Assembly (NCBI GenBank): GCA_937915785.1
Contig: CALGGY010000172.1
Location: 1-25,206 of the forward strand
DNA: 25,206 bases
Source: an uncultured Bacteroidales bacterium
GTDB taxonomy: Bacteria; Bacteroidota; Bacteroidia; Bacteroidales; P3
Direction: 5' to 3'
This document shows positions 15,069 to 23,553 of this stretch, piece by piece. The stretch's first letter is position 1, and the number at the start of each line of letters is the position of its first letter. The notes under the pieces are model-generated. The model searched no databases, had not been told where the DNA came from, and worked only from the letters and a program-made list of their open reading frames with translations. A program made the position numbers and the translations under genes.

Positions 15069-17786
15069 CTATTTTTTTCTGCGAGTGATAGTAACGCTGT
15101 AGGTGCCGCTTCCGCGTTGTTCGGCGTGGTAGTTGCCGTCAAGGTCGGGCACCATAACGGTGGCAGTGGTGTTTGCTGGGATGGTGAATTTCCACAAGTA
15201 GCGGTCGTTGTTTTTGCGTTCCCACGAGCTTTCGATAACTCCCGACACCGACTGGTACGAGCATTTCACATAATTCAGTCCGCGCACGAAATGGGGTTTC
15301 AGCACAATGTCGCTATATCCGGGCGCATTGGCTCGGATCCCGGCCAAGTATTCGTATTTCCAGATAAGCAGGTCGCCGAGGAGCATCACGTGGTTGCCCG
15401 AGTTCATGGCTGGGTTGGCGGTGTTTCCGTTCCACAATTCCCAGATGGTGGTGGCACCGTTGCGCACCATGTATCCCCAGCTGGGGTAGTCGGTGTTGGT
15501 GGCCAGTTTGTAGGCCAGGTCGATGCGTCCGTGGTCGGTGAGTGTGCGCATAATCTGCTGTATGCCAATAACTCCGGTGGAGACGTGTCCGTTAAAGTCG
15601 ATTTCGGTTTTTTTCACGATGTTGTCGAACACAGCTTTTTCGTAGCCTTTGGGTACCATTCCGAAGGCCAGTGGCATAAGGTTGGCGGTAACGGTGCCGT
15701 TGTCGTACTGTGCTTTGGTGGTGTCGAAATATTTTTGGTTGAAGGCTTCGGTTGAGGTGGCTATCTCGTTTTGGAAATAGGTGGTGTCGGTATCGAATCC
15801 GAGCAGCCGTGCAAATTTCACCATTTTTCCGCAAAGGTAGCAGTAGAAGGGTGTGGAGATTACCGGTGCCGCGGTGATACGTGTAGAGTCTTTGGAGTGT
15901 ATCAGCTCCGGCGATTCGGGAGGCAGGCACCAGTCGCCGTAGGTGTCCTTGGTCATTATGCCGTTTTGCATATATTTTTCTTTCATGAAAAGCAGCCATT
16001 TTTTCATGGCGGTGTAGTGGCGGCGTATGGGCTGGTCGTTGCCGAAACGGGTGTACACCATGTCGGCGGAGGTGATGATGGCGCCAGGCCACGTCATGCT
16101 GTTGCTGTAGAAACGCCAGTAGGCGGGCATCACGTCGGGCAGGGAGCCGGTTTCGAGCTGACTGTCGTCGGCATCGGTTATCCATTTGGAATACAGGTGG
16201 TTGTTGTTGAAAATGAACGATTCGCCGTAGCATCCGGTGGTGCGGTCGCCGTTCCAGCCCATGCGTTCGTCGCGTTGCGGGCAGTCGGTGGGCATGCTGC
16301 GGTAGTTGCCACGTATACCCCAATAGGCGTTGTGGTATATGGCGTTGATTATCTCGTTGGAGGTTTCGAAATTGCCTGTAACGGACATTTCGTCGTAGAA
16401 CACCAGTCCGGTGATGTCGTTGGCGGTGGGTGCGGAGCGCAGTCCGCTTATCTCCACGTATCTGAAACCGTGATAGACAAAAGTTGGGTGCCAAATTACG
16501 GGCAATCCGTTGGAGATGTACCTGTCGGTAACTTCGGCGGCGCGCAGGGTGGGCATGCAGAGGGAGCTGTCGGGCAGCAGGGTTTCGGCAAACCGCAGGG
16601 TTACGGTGTCGCCGATGGCTTGGTTTTTCATGGCAAGCTGCAGGTTGCCCACCATGTTCTGTCCCATATCCACTATGTATTTCCCGTCTTTTTGGAAAAT
16701 GGCTATTGGTTTCAGGCGGTCTTGCACTTTGATGTTGGGATTGGGTTGTGGGTCGAGTTTCCCGGCGGGGGCAGCCACATTTTCGGCCACAGGCCATTGG
16801 TGGTCGTCGTAGCCGTAGAATGTCCAGTCGGTGAGTTCCATGCGGGCGTTGTAGGTCTCGCCGTCGAACTCGTTGGCGGTGCGTATGGGGCCTTGGTTGG
16901 TTATGCGCCAGCTGTTGTCAGTAGTTACCACCTCTTTTTCGCCGTTGGTGTAGGTTATTTCGAGCTGAGCAATAAGTCGCGGTGTGCCGAAATGCAGTAT
17001 GTTTTTCACGCCGTCGCGGTTGGGGTTGTCGGGATTTATGCGCATTGCGGTGAAGCGTCCGCCTTCGAGCATCACGGCGATGGCGTTGCCGCCGCGTTTC
17101 AGCAGTTTGGTAACGTCGTAGGTGTTGAAATACACGCGTTTGCGGTAGTCGCTGAGGGCGGGTTTCAGAATTTCGTCGGGGGCTACTTCGGTTCCGTTGA
17201 TGTAGGCGCTGTATTGTCCCAATCCGCTGATGTAGAGTCGGGCTTCGGCCACTCCGCCTTTAGTTTTGAACTCTTTGCGCAGGTAGCGTGCGGCAATGCG
17301 AGTGTGTCCGGTAAGCACGTCGTCGGCAAAGTCGCGGCCAATCCAGCGCGCTTGCCAGTCGGCGGTGTCGGTAAGGCTAATGGCAAAGCTCTGTATGTCG
17401 CTGGTTTGCGAGAGGGTCTTTTGTTTGTCGGGCTCGCCGCAGGTAACGGTGGTCTGCACTGTCCAGTAGGCTTTGTCGCGACTTTTCAGCTGTTTTCCGC
17501 CGTAGGGGATGTAAAGCATCTGTGCCGACGACACGTCCTTGGAGTCCCACAGGTCGCCGATGCCCTGTTTGGCATTTTTGTAGGTCGATGCCACGATGAT
17601 GCGGTACGTGGTTTGCACCACATTTTTGCCCTTCGACTGGTATTGCCAGCTGAAACGCGGTTGTGTGGTGGAGAGAGCCGTTGGGTTGGAGAGCTGTTCC
17701 ACTGTGGGGTTTATGATTTTGGTTTTCTGTGCGTTGCAGATGGCTATGGCTGCCAATAATACAATAGTGAGAACTGCTTTTTTCAT
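15069..17786 (-). CDS. Alpha-L-rhamnosidase, glycoside hydrolase family 78
   Basis: A 905-residue exported enzyme that releases terminal alpha-L-rhamnose from glycans or glycosides. The start at 17786 opens a signal peptide (residues 1-19, cleavage after CNA); a longer frame (to 18044) runs through the HAD gene. Order of domains: a fibronectin-like N-terminal domain with the PRFSWQY motif at 43-49, beta-sandwich domains (about 140-470), a six-hairpin (alpha/alpha)6 catalytic domain (about 475-800) and a C-terminal beta-domain. The catalytic block DCPQRDERMGWNGD at 501-514 holds the general acid Glu507 and conserved D501 and D514; Glu783 in TTIWELWNG is the likely base. No T9SS tail is present. 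It lies 8 bp downstream of the HAD gene and shares its promoter. Confidence 0.93.
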   Translation of the reverse strand: MKKAVLTIVLLAAIAICNAQKTKIINPTVEQLSNPTALSTTQPRFSWQYQSKGKNVVQTTYRIIVASTYKNAKQGIGDLWDSKDVSSAQMLYIPYGGKQLKSRDKAYWTVQTTVTCGEPDKQKTLSQTSDIQSFAISLTDTADWQARWIGRDFADDVLTGHTRIAARYLRKEFKTKGGVAEARLYISGLGQYSAYINGTEVAPDEILKPALSDYRKRVYFNTYDVTKLLKRGGNAIAVMLEGGRFTAMRINPDNPNRDGVKNILHFGTPRLIAQLEITYTNGEKEVVTTDNSWRITNQGPIRTANEFDGETYNARMELTDWTFYGYDDHQWPVAENVAAPAGKLDPQPNPNIKVQDRLKPIAIFQKDGKYIVDMGQNMVGNLQLAMKNQAIGDTVTLRFAETLLPDSSLCMPTLRAAEVTDRYISNGLPVIWHPTFVYHGFRYVEISGLRSAPTANDITGLVFYDEMSVTGNFETSNEIINAIYHNAYWGIRGNYRSMPTDCPQRDERMGWNGDRTTGCYGESFIFNNNHLYSKWITDADDSQLETGSLPDVMPAYWRFYSNSMTWPGAIITSADMVYTRFGNDQPIRRHYTAMKKWLLFMKEKYMQNGIMTKDTYGDWCLPPESPELIHSKDSTRITAAPVISTPFYCYLCGKMVKFARLLGFDTDTTYFQNEIATSTEAFNQKYFDTTKAQYDNGTVTANLMPLAFGMVPKGYEKAVFDNIVKKTEIDFNGHVSTGVIGIQQIMRTLTDHGRIDLAYKLATNTDYPSWGYMVRNGATTIWELWNGNTANPAMNSGNHVMLLGDLLIWKYEYLAGIRANAPGYSDIVLKPHFVRGLNYVKCSYQSVSGVIESSWERKNNDRYLWKFTIPANTTATVMVPDLDGNYHAEQRGSGTYSVTITRRKK

Positions 17787-17794
17787 TGCCGTTA

Positions 17795-18664
17795 TTATTT
17801 TTGTTTGTCGAAACGTTTTTGGTTTTTGTATTGCAGGGTTTCGAAATCGATGTTGCTGCGTATCTGTTTTATTATGGCCTCCACAATGTTGTAAATTTCG
17901 CCTTCGGCCGAGTAGTTTGCAGCGCAGGCAAAATTCACGCGGTTGTCCTTTACCAGCTGTTCGGCCATGAGCCGTTTGTTGGCGTTGCGCGGTTGGTACA
18001 CTGCAATGGAGTTGCCGCCTTTCTGTTTCACAAGGCGCATGCAAGGCACGTCGGTTTCGCCGTCGCCGAAGTAAATCATGTGCTGGAAGGGTACGGGACG
18101 TTGGTTTTCGGGCACATAGCTGTTCACCTTGTGGTTTTCGCTAACTTTGGCTATGCCTTTGTTTATCATGAAAAGGAATTGTGTTTTGGTGGTGAAATCC
18201 ACTGCCACGGCGGGCCACACAGCCATGTCGTCGGTGTTGTACATAAACGAGCAGGCGTAAATTTCCTTGAAATATTTGGCAATGGGAGTGCCCTCTATCA
18301 TTTCGCGCAGGCCCGAGGAGTTGATGTAGTGTTCGATTTTTACGTTGTATTTGTCGCCCAAGCGGTTGGCCATGTCGAACCATTGTTCCACACCTTTGTA
18401 AAGCTCTATGCTGCGTCCGAACTCCACAAACTGCTGGCGGCGTATGCTCACGTTGGCGGCGCTGGCTTTTTTAAGCATCAGGTACATGTACGAGAGCACG
18501 TTGCTGGCGTTGTGTCGAGCTATAAGCTGGCTGTTCTCGTTCCAAAATTGCTTTTTGTCCCTTATGCCGATGGCTTTAAGGAAATCGTATTCCTGCATAT
18601 TGAGCGGCGACAGGGTTCCGTCGAAATCGTAGATGAGTGCCACAACGGGCTTTTTTGCTGGCAT
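17795..18664 (-). CDS. HAD-superfamily hydrolase, unknown substrate
   Basis: A 289-residue cytosolic protein started at the ATG at 18664; an upstream ATG at 18763 would place the promoter inside the gene. HAD motifs are complete: motif I DFDGTL with D13 (nucleophile) and D15, motif II Ser in HYINSSGLREM, a Lys in the KTQFLFMINKG region as candidate motif III, and motif IV GDGETDVP. The cap is long, as in phosphoserine-phosphatase-like or C1-type members. The substrate is not evident. It is separated by only 8 bp from the GH78 gene, which suggests a joint transcript, but a functional link to rhamnose is not shown. Confidence 0.88.
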   Translation of the reverse strand: MPAKKPVVALIYDFDGTLSPLNMQEYDFLKAIGIRDKKQFWNENSQLIARHNASNVLSYMYLMLKKASAANVSIRRQQFVEFGRSIELYKGVEQWFDMANRLGDKYNVKIEHYINSSGLREMIEGTPIAKYFKEIYACSFMYNTDDMAVWPAVAVDFTTKTQFLFMINKGIAKVSENHKVNSYVPENQRPVPFQHMIYFGDGETDVPCMRLVKQKGGNSIAVYQPRNANKRLMAEQLVKDNRVNFACAANYSAEGEIYNIVEAIIKQIRSNIDFETLQYKNQKRFDKQK

Positions 18665-18692
18665 AATGATAATGGTTGTGTCAGTGAATTTG

Positions 18693-18700
18693 CAAAGATA
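18693..18700 (-). promoter_or_regulatory. Bacteroidota-type -7 element upstream of the HAD-GH78 operon
   Basis: On the minus strand TATCTTTG matches TAnnTTTG. The predicted leader before the ATG at 18664 is about 25 nt. The -33 box is weak (T-rich without TTTG). It favours 18664 over the upstream in-frame ATG as the HAD start. Confidence 0.6.
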
Positions 18701-18801
18701 CGCAAAAAAAACGTATGATAAAAATTTATTTTGCAGGTCTGTTTGTTTAGGTCGCTGGGGCAAATGTCGGAATGGAATATCTCGAAGCTGTAAGATGGAA
18801 T

Positions 18802-19497
18802 TTAATGTCCTGCAAAAGCCAGACCCGCCACGCTAACTTTGGAATTGGGAGCCTGCAATATGGCATGAGCACATGACTCGAGTGTGGCGCCGGTGGTTAT
18901 CACATCGTCGATGATAAGAATGTGTTTTCCTGCGAAATAGTCGGTGTCGGTAAGTGCGAATTTGTCGCTCACGTTCTCCCATCGGCTGAAGCGGTGTTTT
19001 TTTGTCTGGGTTTGGGTGAACTCGGTGCGTATCAGCACATTGGCAACTACAGGTTTGTCGAACTTCTGCGCTATGCCTTTGGCAATTTCCTCGCTTTGGT
19101 TGTAACCGCGTTTTTTCCGCTTTTTTGGGTGCAGTGGTACGGGCACCAGATAATCCACATTGTCGAAACGGTGGCTTTCGGCAAGAGCTGAACCCAGTTG
19201 TCGTCCCATAAAAACGGCAAGCTCCTTGTTGTCCTTGTATTTTATGCTGTGCAAAATTTTCTGCACACTGCCTTTTTTGGAAAAAGATAGTAAAGCTGTG
19301 GCAGAATCGATTTGCACCCTTCCCCAGAAAATTTTTTCAACAGGATTTTTGACCATGTTTGAATAGTCGGTGAACGGAAGTCCAAGTGAGCAGGATGTAC
19401 ATATTTGATATTCAGAGCTTAGAAGAGCGTCGCCACAGCAGCAACAGCTGTCGGGGAAAAATATCACCCGCATATCGTTGATAAAATTTATTTTCAT
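18802..19497 (-). CDS. comF: ComF-family phosphoribosyltransferase-like protein
   Basis: A 231-residue cytosolic protein of the ComF/GntX family, used in natural competence in several bacteria; its biochemical role is not settled. Near the N-terminus C18-C21 (CCCCG) and C33-x-x-C36 form a zinc ribbon. VPVPLHPKKRKKRGYNQSEE is the family block, and ILIIDDVITTGATLESCAHAI near the C-terminus is the phosphoribosyltransferase PRPP loop. Start at 19497 is the first ATG; an alternative is at residue 9. It is divergent from the lipoprotein gene at 19576, and a palindrome lies in the 78-bp region between them. Confidence 0.92.
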   Translation of the reverse strand: MKINFINDMRVIFFPDSCCCCGDALLSSEYQICTSCSLGLPFTDYSNMVKNPVEKIFWGRVQIDSATALLSFSKKGSVQKILHSIKYKDNKELAVFMGRQLGSALAESHRFDNVDYLVPVPLHPKKRKKRGYNQSEEIAKGIAQKFDKPVVANVLIRTEFTQTQTKKHRFSRWENVSDKFALTDTDYFAGKHILIIDDVITTGATLESCAHAILQAPNSKVSVAGLAFAGH

Positions 19498-19512
19498 GTC
19501 AAAAAAAAATAG

Positions 19513-19520
19513 TATCTTTG
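19513..19520 (+). promoter_or_regulatory. Bacteroidota-type -7 element for the coiled-coil lipoprotein gene
   Basis: TATCTTTG matches TAnnTTTG, giving a leader of about 50 nt before the ATG at 19576. A matching minus-strand element TATTTTTG occurs at 19540-19533, in the direction of comF. The two divergent promoters would overlap. Confidence 0.55.
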
Positions 19521-19536
19521 CAAATCAATTTGCAAA
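19517..19536. repeat. Perfect 9+2+9 palindrome between divergent genes
   Basis: TTTGCAAAT (19517-19525) is repeated as its reverse complement (19528-19536) with a 2-base spacer CA. Each arm contains the self-complementary octamer TTTGCAAA. It overlaps both divergent -7 elements and has operator-like geometry, although the low-complexity AT context means chance is possible. Confidence 0.6.
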
Positions 19537-19575
19537 AATAAAACATTTATCGAATATAAAAAAATTAAAATTATC

Positions 19576-20499
19576 ATGAAACTGAAAAAAATTTTGTTGG
19601 CATCGTTTGCAACCGCCGCTGTATTTGCTGGAATGTTCACCACACAGTCGTGCAAAAACGGTGATCAGCCAACCAAGGAGGAGATGGCAGCACTGCAGTC
19701 GCAATACGACAGCATTATAACTGTTTACCAAAACACCATGGCCGATTACAAAAACCTTGAGAACCTGAACACCGACCAAGCCAAGAAAGTGGACAGCCTT
19801 GTGTATGTTATAGAGCACAAAAAAACGCAATACATCTATGTAAACAACGACCCCAACGCCACTACACAACCCGCACAGCCAGTGCAGTCGAAAAGCAAGC
19901 TGCAACGTCAGATAAACGATTTGCAGAGCGAAGTGGACAACCTGAACAGAATTGTGAACGACCTCCGTGCCGAAAACCAACGTCTGAAAGAAGAGAACGA
20001 GAAAATGCAGGCCGACCTCGAACAGGCCAACGGCACCATCTCCACACAGACTTCCGAAATTGCCGACCTCAACCAGAAGCTGGTGAACGCCCGCACACTG
20101 CTTATCAACGACCTTACAGCCACCCCCGAAAAGAAAAAATGCGGCAAGAGCAACAAATTCAAATCCACCAACAAATCCGGCTCCGTGGAACGCATAAGCA
20201 TCTCCGGAAAAATACTGCCCAACACCGTGGTTGACCCTGGTACAAAAACCTTCTACGCCCGCATAACCAAAGGCAGCAACCTTATCACCAACCTCGGTGC
20301 CGAACCCAAAACTTTCGACATGGACGGCGTGGACATGCTCTACACTGCCGAACAGGATGTGGAATTCTACGGACAAGGCCGCAATTTCAACATGATTTGG
20401 AGAAAATCCAACGCCACCAACCTCGAACCGGGCGTTTACACGGTAACCGTTTACAACGCTGGCAACGAAGTGGGTAAGACAAACTTTACTCTCAAATAA
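19576..20499 (+). CDS. Coiled-coil lipoprotein, conserved Bacteroidota hypothetical
   Basis: A 307-residue lipoprotein of unknown function. Residues 1-25 are a signal peptide with a degenerate lipobox (TTQSC, Cys26 lipidated). Residues about 33-75 and 108-178 are heptad-like, rich in Gln, Asn, Leu, Glu and Asp, consistent with an extended coiled coil. From about 185 to the end is a compact beta-rich domain beginning GKSNKFKS and ending in KTNFTLK. The coiled coil plus small C-terminal domain suggests a periplasmic spacer or scaffold anchored in the membrane. It ends with an intrinsic terminator 20 bp downstream. I do not recognise a named family. Confidence 0.8.
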   Translation: MKLKKILLASFATAAVFAGMFTTQSCKNGDQPTKEEMAALQSQYDSIITVYQNTMADYKNLENLNTDQAKKVDSLVYVIEHKKTQYIYVNNDPNATTQPAQPVQSKSKLQRQINDLQSEVDNLNRIVNDLRAENQRLKEENEKMQADLEQANGTISTQTSEIADLNQKLVNARTLLINDLTATPEKKKCGKSNKFKSTNKSGSVERISISGKILPNTVVDPGTKTFYARITKGSNLITNLGAEPKTFDMDGVDMLYTAEQDVEFYGQGRNFNMIWRKSNATNLEPGVYTVTVYNAGNEVGKTNFTLK

Positions 20500-20521
20500 A
20501 TAAAGTCTTTCAATGAATTTT

Positions 20522-20549
20522 AAGGGCGTCCCTGCGGATGCCCTTTTTT
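20522..20549 (+). terminator. Rho-independent terminator after the coiled-coil lipoprotein gene
   Basis: Arms AAGGGCGTCC (20522-20531) and GGATGCCCTT (20536-20545) pair over 10 positions with one G-U pair around the loop CTGC, followed by T to 20549. It ends 12 bp before the next start codon; an upstream in-frame ATG at 20538 lies inside its 3' arm. Confidence 0.85.
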
Positions 20550-20561
20550 ATAGAAACACCC

Positions 20562-21998
20562 ATGACAAACACCGAAAAATATGTCGGCCTACGGGAACGC
20601 CACCCCGTTTTTTGCTACGAAAGTTTCATTTACAGCACCACTACAGACGGACTGCTGGTGAAATTCCGCTTTACGGCAGGCAATGTCATAGTTTTCGAGC
20701 CAGAAACGCTGATTTGCAACCGGCCGTTTATCGATTTTGCACACCTTTCCGCGCAACAATACGCCACACTGGCGTTCCATATAGGAATGGTGGAGCTGAT
20801 AAGTTATTGGAAATGTGTGTGTTCGCCAAAGGTGGTGATAAAACCCTTTGCGTTGGACAAAGAGCAGATTGCGTTTTGGAAAAAGCTGTATTTCAATGGA
20901 TTGGGGGAATTTTTCTATATAAACGGCATATCTGCCACCATAGACGATTTTATGCAGATTGATTGCGAGGGTGAGCGACATCTGCAACCCGTTGATTTCG
21001 ATGTGAATACAGACCAGTACCTTGTGCCAATAGGTGGCGGCAAGGACTCTGTGGTAACGCTGGAGCTGCTACGCCGAGGCGGATATGCCATACGTCCGCT
21101 CATCATCAATCCCCGCGGAGCCACCACACAATGTTCCGAAAAGGCTGGTTTCGCCCCCGACGAGGTGTTTGAGATACGTCGCACCATACATCCCACTTTG
21201 CTGAAACTCAATGCCGAAGGCTATCTCAACGGACACACGCCTTTTTCGGCAATGCTGGCATTTTACACTCTTTTGGCATCGGCGCTAACGGGCTACGCCA
21301 ACATAGCACTTTCGAACGAAAGCAGTGCCAACGAGGCTACGGTGATAGGTACCTCGGTGAACCACCAATACTCCAAAAGTCTGGAGTTCGAAAACGATTT
21401 CCGCACATACGTACACAGGTACATATCGACAAAGTTCAACTATTTCAGTTTCCTGCGCCCCTTGAGCGAGTTGCAGATAGCCATGCTTTTTGCACAAAAT
21501 AAGCAGTATTTCAGCGTGTTCCGCAGCTGCAACGCCGGCAGCAAGCAAAATATATGGTGCTGCAACTGTCCCAAGTGCCTGTTTGCATTTATCATACTGT
21601 CGCCGTTTATAGAGCCGGCAACCATGGAACGCATTTTTGGCAAAAACCTGCTCAACGACAGTGCCATGCAACGCTATTTCGACGAGCTTACCGGACAGGC
21701 CCCCACCAAGCCTTTCGAGTGCGTGGGCACCATCGATGAAGTGAACGCAGCCCTGCTGATGACCAAAAACCGTTTCTACAACGGCACTCAGGTTCCATTG
21801 CTGTTGTCGCAATGCCACAGCAACGCTCCCCTTCCCGATTTGGGGATTGCCAACAATGAAAACAATCTGTTATCAGAGCTTAAACTGTTGCTCAACAAAG
21901 AGATAGCCGAAGTTGCGGCCAATATAAGCATTACAGATAGCACAACGGCAGGCAAATATGAAAATAAAATTGTATATTTGCACAACTCAATAAAATAA
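20562..21998 (+). CDS. murL: MurL-like PP-loop protein (putative UDP-MurNAc-L-Ala-L-Glu epimerase)
   Basis: A 478-residue cytosolic protein; the ATG at 20562 is preferred because the in-frame ATG at 20538 lies inside the terminator stem. It shows a PP-loop-like ATP site PIGGGKDSVVTLELLRR at 156-172, NGHTPFSAMLAFY at 223-235, ALSNESSANE at 249-258 and a cysteine-rich stretch C323, C333, C334, C336 and C339 (WCCNCPKCLF). This combination resembles MurL as I remember it from Xanthomonas, where MurD2 adds L-Glu and MurL epimerises it to D-Glu in an ATP-dependent way, making D-glutamate without MurI. The family has related members of unknown function, so the name is a hypothesis. No MurD2 is visible in the window; guaB follows with its own promoter inside the end of this gene. 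Confidence 0.5.
   Translation: MTNTEKYVGLRERHPVFCYESFIYSTTTDGLLVKFRFTAGNVIVFEPETLICNRPFIDFAHLSAQQYATLAFHIGMVELISYWKCVCSPKVVIKPFALDKEQIAFWKKLYFNGLGEFFYINGISATIDDFMQIDCEGERHLQPVDFDVNTDQYLVPIGGGKDSVVTLELLRRGGYAIRPLIINPRGATTQCSEKAGFAPDEVFEIRRTIHPTLLKLNAEGYLNGHTPFSAMLAFYTLLASALTGYANIALSNESSANEATVIGTSVNHQYSKSLEFENDFRTYVHRYISTKFNYFSFLRPLSELQIAMLFAQNKQYFSVFRSCNAGSKQNIWCCNCPKCLFAFIILSPFIEPATMERIFGKNLLNDSAMQRYFDELTGQAPTKPFECVGTIDEVNAALLMTKNRFYNGTQVPLLLSQCHSNAPLPDLGIANNENNLLSELKLLLNKEIAEVAANISITDSTTAGKYENKIVYLHNSIK
21973..21980 (+). promoter_or_regulatory. Bacteroidota-type -7 element upstream of guaB
   Basis: TATATTTG matches TAnnTTTG, inside the last codons of the MurL-like gene. The leader before guaB would be about 65 nt and includes a short inverted repeat TAAGG-AACA-CCTTA (21996-22009). 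No clear -33 box was seen. Confidence 0.5.
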
Positions 21999-22050
21999 GG
22001 AACACCTTACGTAAAAAACAGTTTAGCAATATTTTAAACACATTTCGACC

Positions 22051-23553
22051 ATGGCACATATAATCGAAGACATTTCAAGAACTTTCAACGAGTATCTGCT
22101 CATACCCGGCCTCACCACCAAGGACTGCACCCCCGACTCCGTTTCGCTGCGCACCCCTTTGGTGAAATTCCGCAAAGGCGAAACCCCTAAAATATCGCTC
22201 AACATACCATTTGTTTCGGCAATAATGCAGTCGGTGTCGGACTCCAACATGGCCATAGCCCTTGCCAAAAACGGCGGTTTGTCGTTCATTTTTGGCTCGC
22301 AGACCATCGACAGCCAGGCCGAAATGGTGCGCAAGGTGAAAAAACACAAAGCCGGTTTTGTGGTAAGCGACGCCAACCTTACTCCCGAACAAACCCTTGC
22401 CGATGTGGTTGAACTGAAAGAACGCACCGGTTTCTCCACCATAGGCATCACCCAAGACGGCACCGCCAACGGCAAACTGCTGGGATTGGTTACCAGCCGC
22501 GACTACCGTCCATCGCGCACTCCGCTCGACACCAAGATAAAGGATTTTATGACTCCTTTCGAAAAACTGGTGGTGGGCAAGGAAGGCATCAACCTCGACG
22601 AGGCCAACGACATCATTTGGGACAACAAAATAAACGCCCTGCCCATTATCGACGACGAACAACGACTGAAATATTTCGTTTTCCGCAAGGACTACGACAA
22701 CCATAAGGACAACCCCCACGAGCTGCTCGACGAGCACAAACGTCTGCTTGTGGGAGCCGGCATCAACTCGCGCGACTACGCCGAACGAGTGCCCAAGCTC
22801 ATCGAAGCAGGTGTTGACGTGCTCTGCATCGACTCCAGCGACGGTTTTTCGGAATATCAGGCCGATACCATAAAATACATACGCCAGAACTACGGCGACA
22901 GCGTGAAAGTGGGAGCCGGCAACATTGTGGACCGCGACGGATTTATGTATCTGGCCGAAGCCGGTGCCGATTTTATCAAAGTTGGCATAGGTGGCGGCTC
23001 CATCTGCATTACCCGCGAACAGAAAGGCATAGGCCGCGGCCAGGCAACAGCTCTGATAGAAGTGGCCAAAGCCCGCGACGAATATTTCCAGAAAACAGGC
23101 GTTTACATCCCCATCTGCTCCGATGGCGGCATAGTGCAGGACTACCACATGTCGCTTGCCCTGGCCATGGGCGCCGATTTCCTTATGATGGGACGCTATT
23201 TCGCACGTTTCGACGAAAGTCCCACAAAAAAACTCCTCATTGGCGGCAACTACGTTAAGGAGTACTGGGGCGAAGGCTCCAACCGCGCGCGCAACTGGCA
23301 GCGCTACGACATGGGCGGCAAAACAGGTATGAAATTCGAAGAAGGCGTGGACAGCTACGTGCCCTACGCCGGCAAACTGAAAGACAACCTCGAAATAACA
23401 CTGGGCAAGATAAAATCCACCATGTGCAGCTGCGGAGCCATATCGATAGAAAAATTCAAGGAAACGGCCAAGATAACCCTCGTTTCGTCGACAAGCATCA
23501 TCGAAGGCGGCGCTCACGATGTGATACTGAAAGAGACAAAACGCGACAACTAA
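22051..23553 (+). CDS. guaB: IMP dehydrogenase (Tritrichomonas-like subgroup)
   Basis: A 500-residue enzyme that oxidises IMP to XMP with NAD+, the committed step in guanine nucleotide synthesis. The catalytic loop GIGGGSICITREQKGIGRG at 312-330 holds Cys319, with D261 in IDSSDG, K310, R418-Y419 in NWQRYD and E431 in EEGVDSYVPY. A CBS pair sits between about residues 95 and 220 (AGFVVSDAN, LLGLVTSRDY, NALPIIDDEQRLKYFVFRKD). The sequence and even numbering agree with the Tritrichomonas foetus enzyme as I recall it (Cys319, Asp261, Lys310, Arg418, Tyr419, Glu431), unlike the ordinary bacterial GuaB whose N-terminus reads about LTFDDVLL. It is a separate subgroup known in some bacteria. Whether a second, standard guaB exists elsewhere is unknown. 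Confidence 0.93.
   Translation: MAHIIEDISRTFNEYLLIPGLTTKDCTPDSVSLRTPLVKFRKGETPKISLNIPFVSAIMQSVSDSNMAIALAKNGGLSFIFGSQTIDSQAEMVRKVKKHKAGFVVSDANLTPEQTLADVVELKERTGFSTIGITQDGTANGKLLGLVTSRDYRPSRTPLDTKIKDFMTPFEKLVVGKEGINLDEANDIIWDNKINALPIIDDEQRLKYFVFRKDYDNHKDNPHELLDEHKRLLVGAGINSRDYAERVPKLIEAGVDVLCIDSSDGFSEYQADTIKYIRQNYGDSVKVGAGNIVDRDGFMYLAEAGADFIKVGIGGGSICITREQKGIGRGQATALIEVAKARDEYFQKTGVYIPICSDGGIVQDYHMSLALAMGADFLMMGRYFARFDESPTKKLLIGGNYVKEYWGEGSNRARNWQRYDMGGKTGMKFEEGVDSYVPYAGKLKDNLEITLGKIKSTMCSCGAISIEKFKETAKITLVSSTSIIEGGAHDVILKETKRDN

Noticed and set aside
15771..17759. Plus-strand frame of 662 codons opposite the GH78 gene
   Set aside because: It is antisense to a gene with intact catalytic motifs; Val/Gly/His-rich composition is typical of a shadow frame in GC-biased codons.
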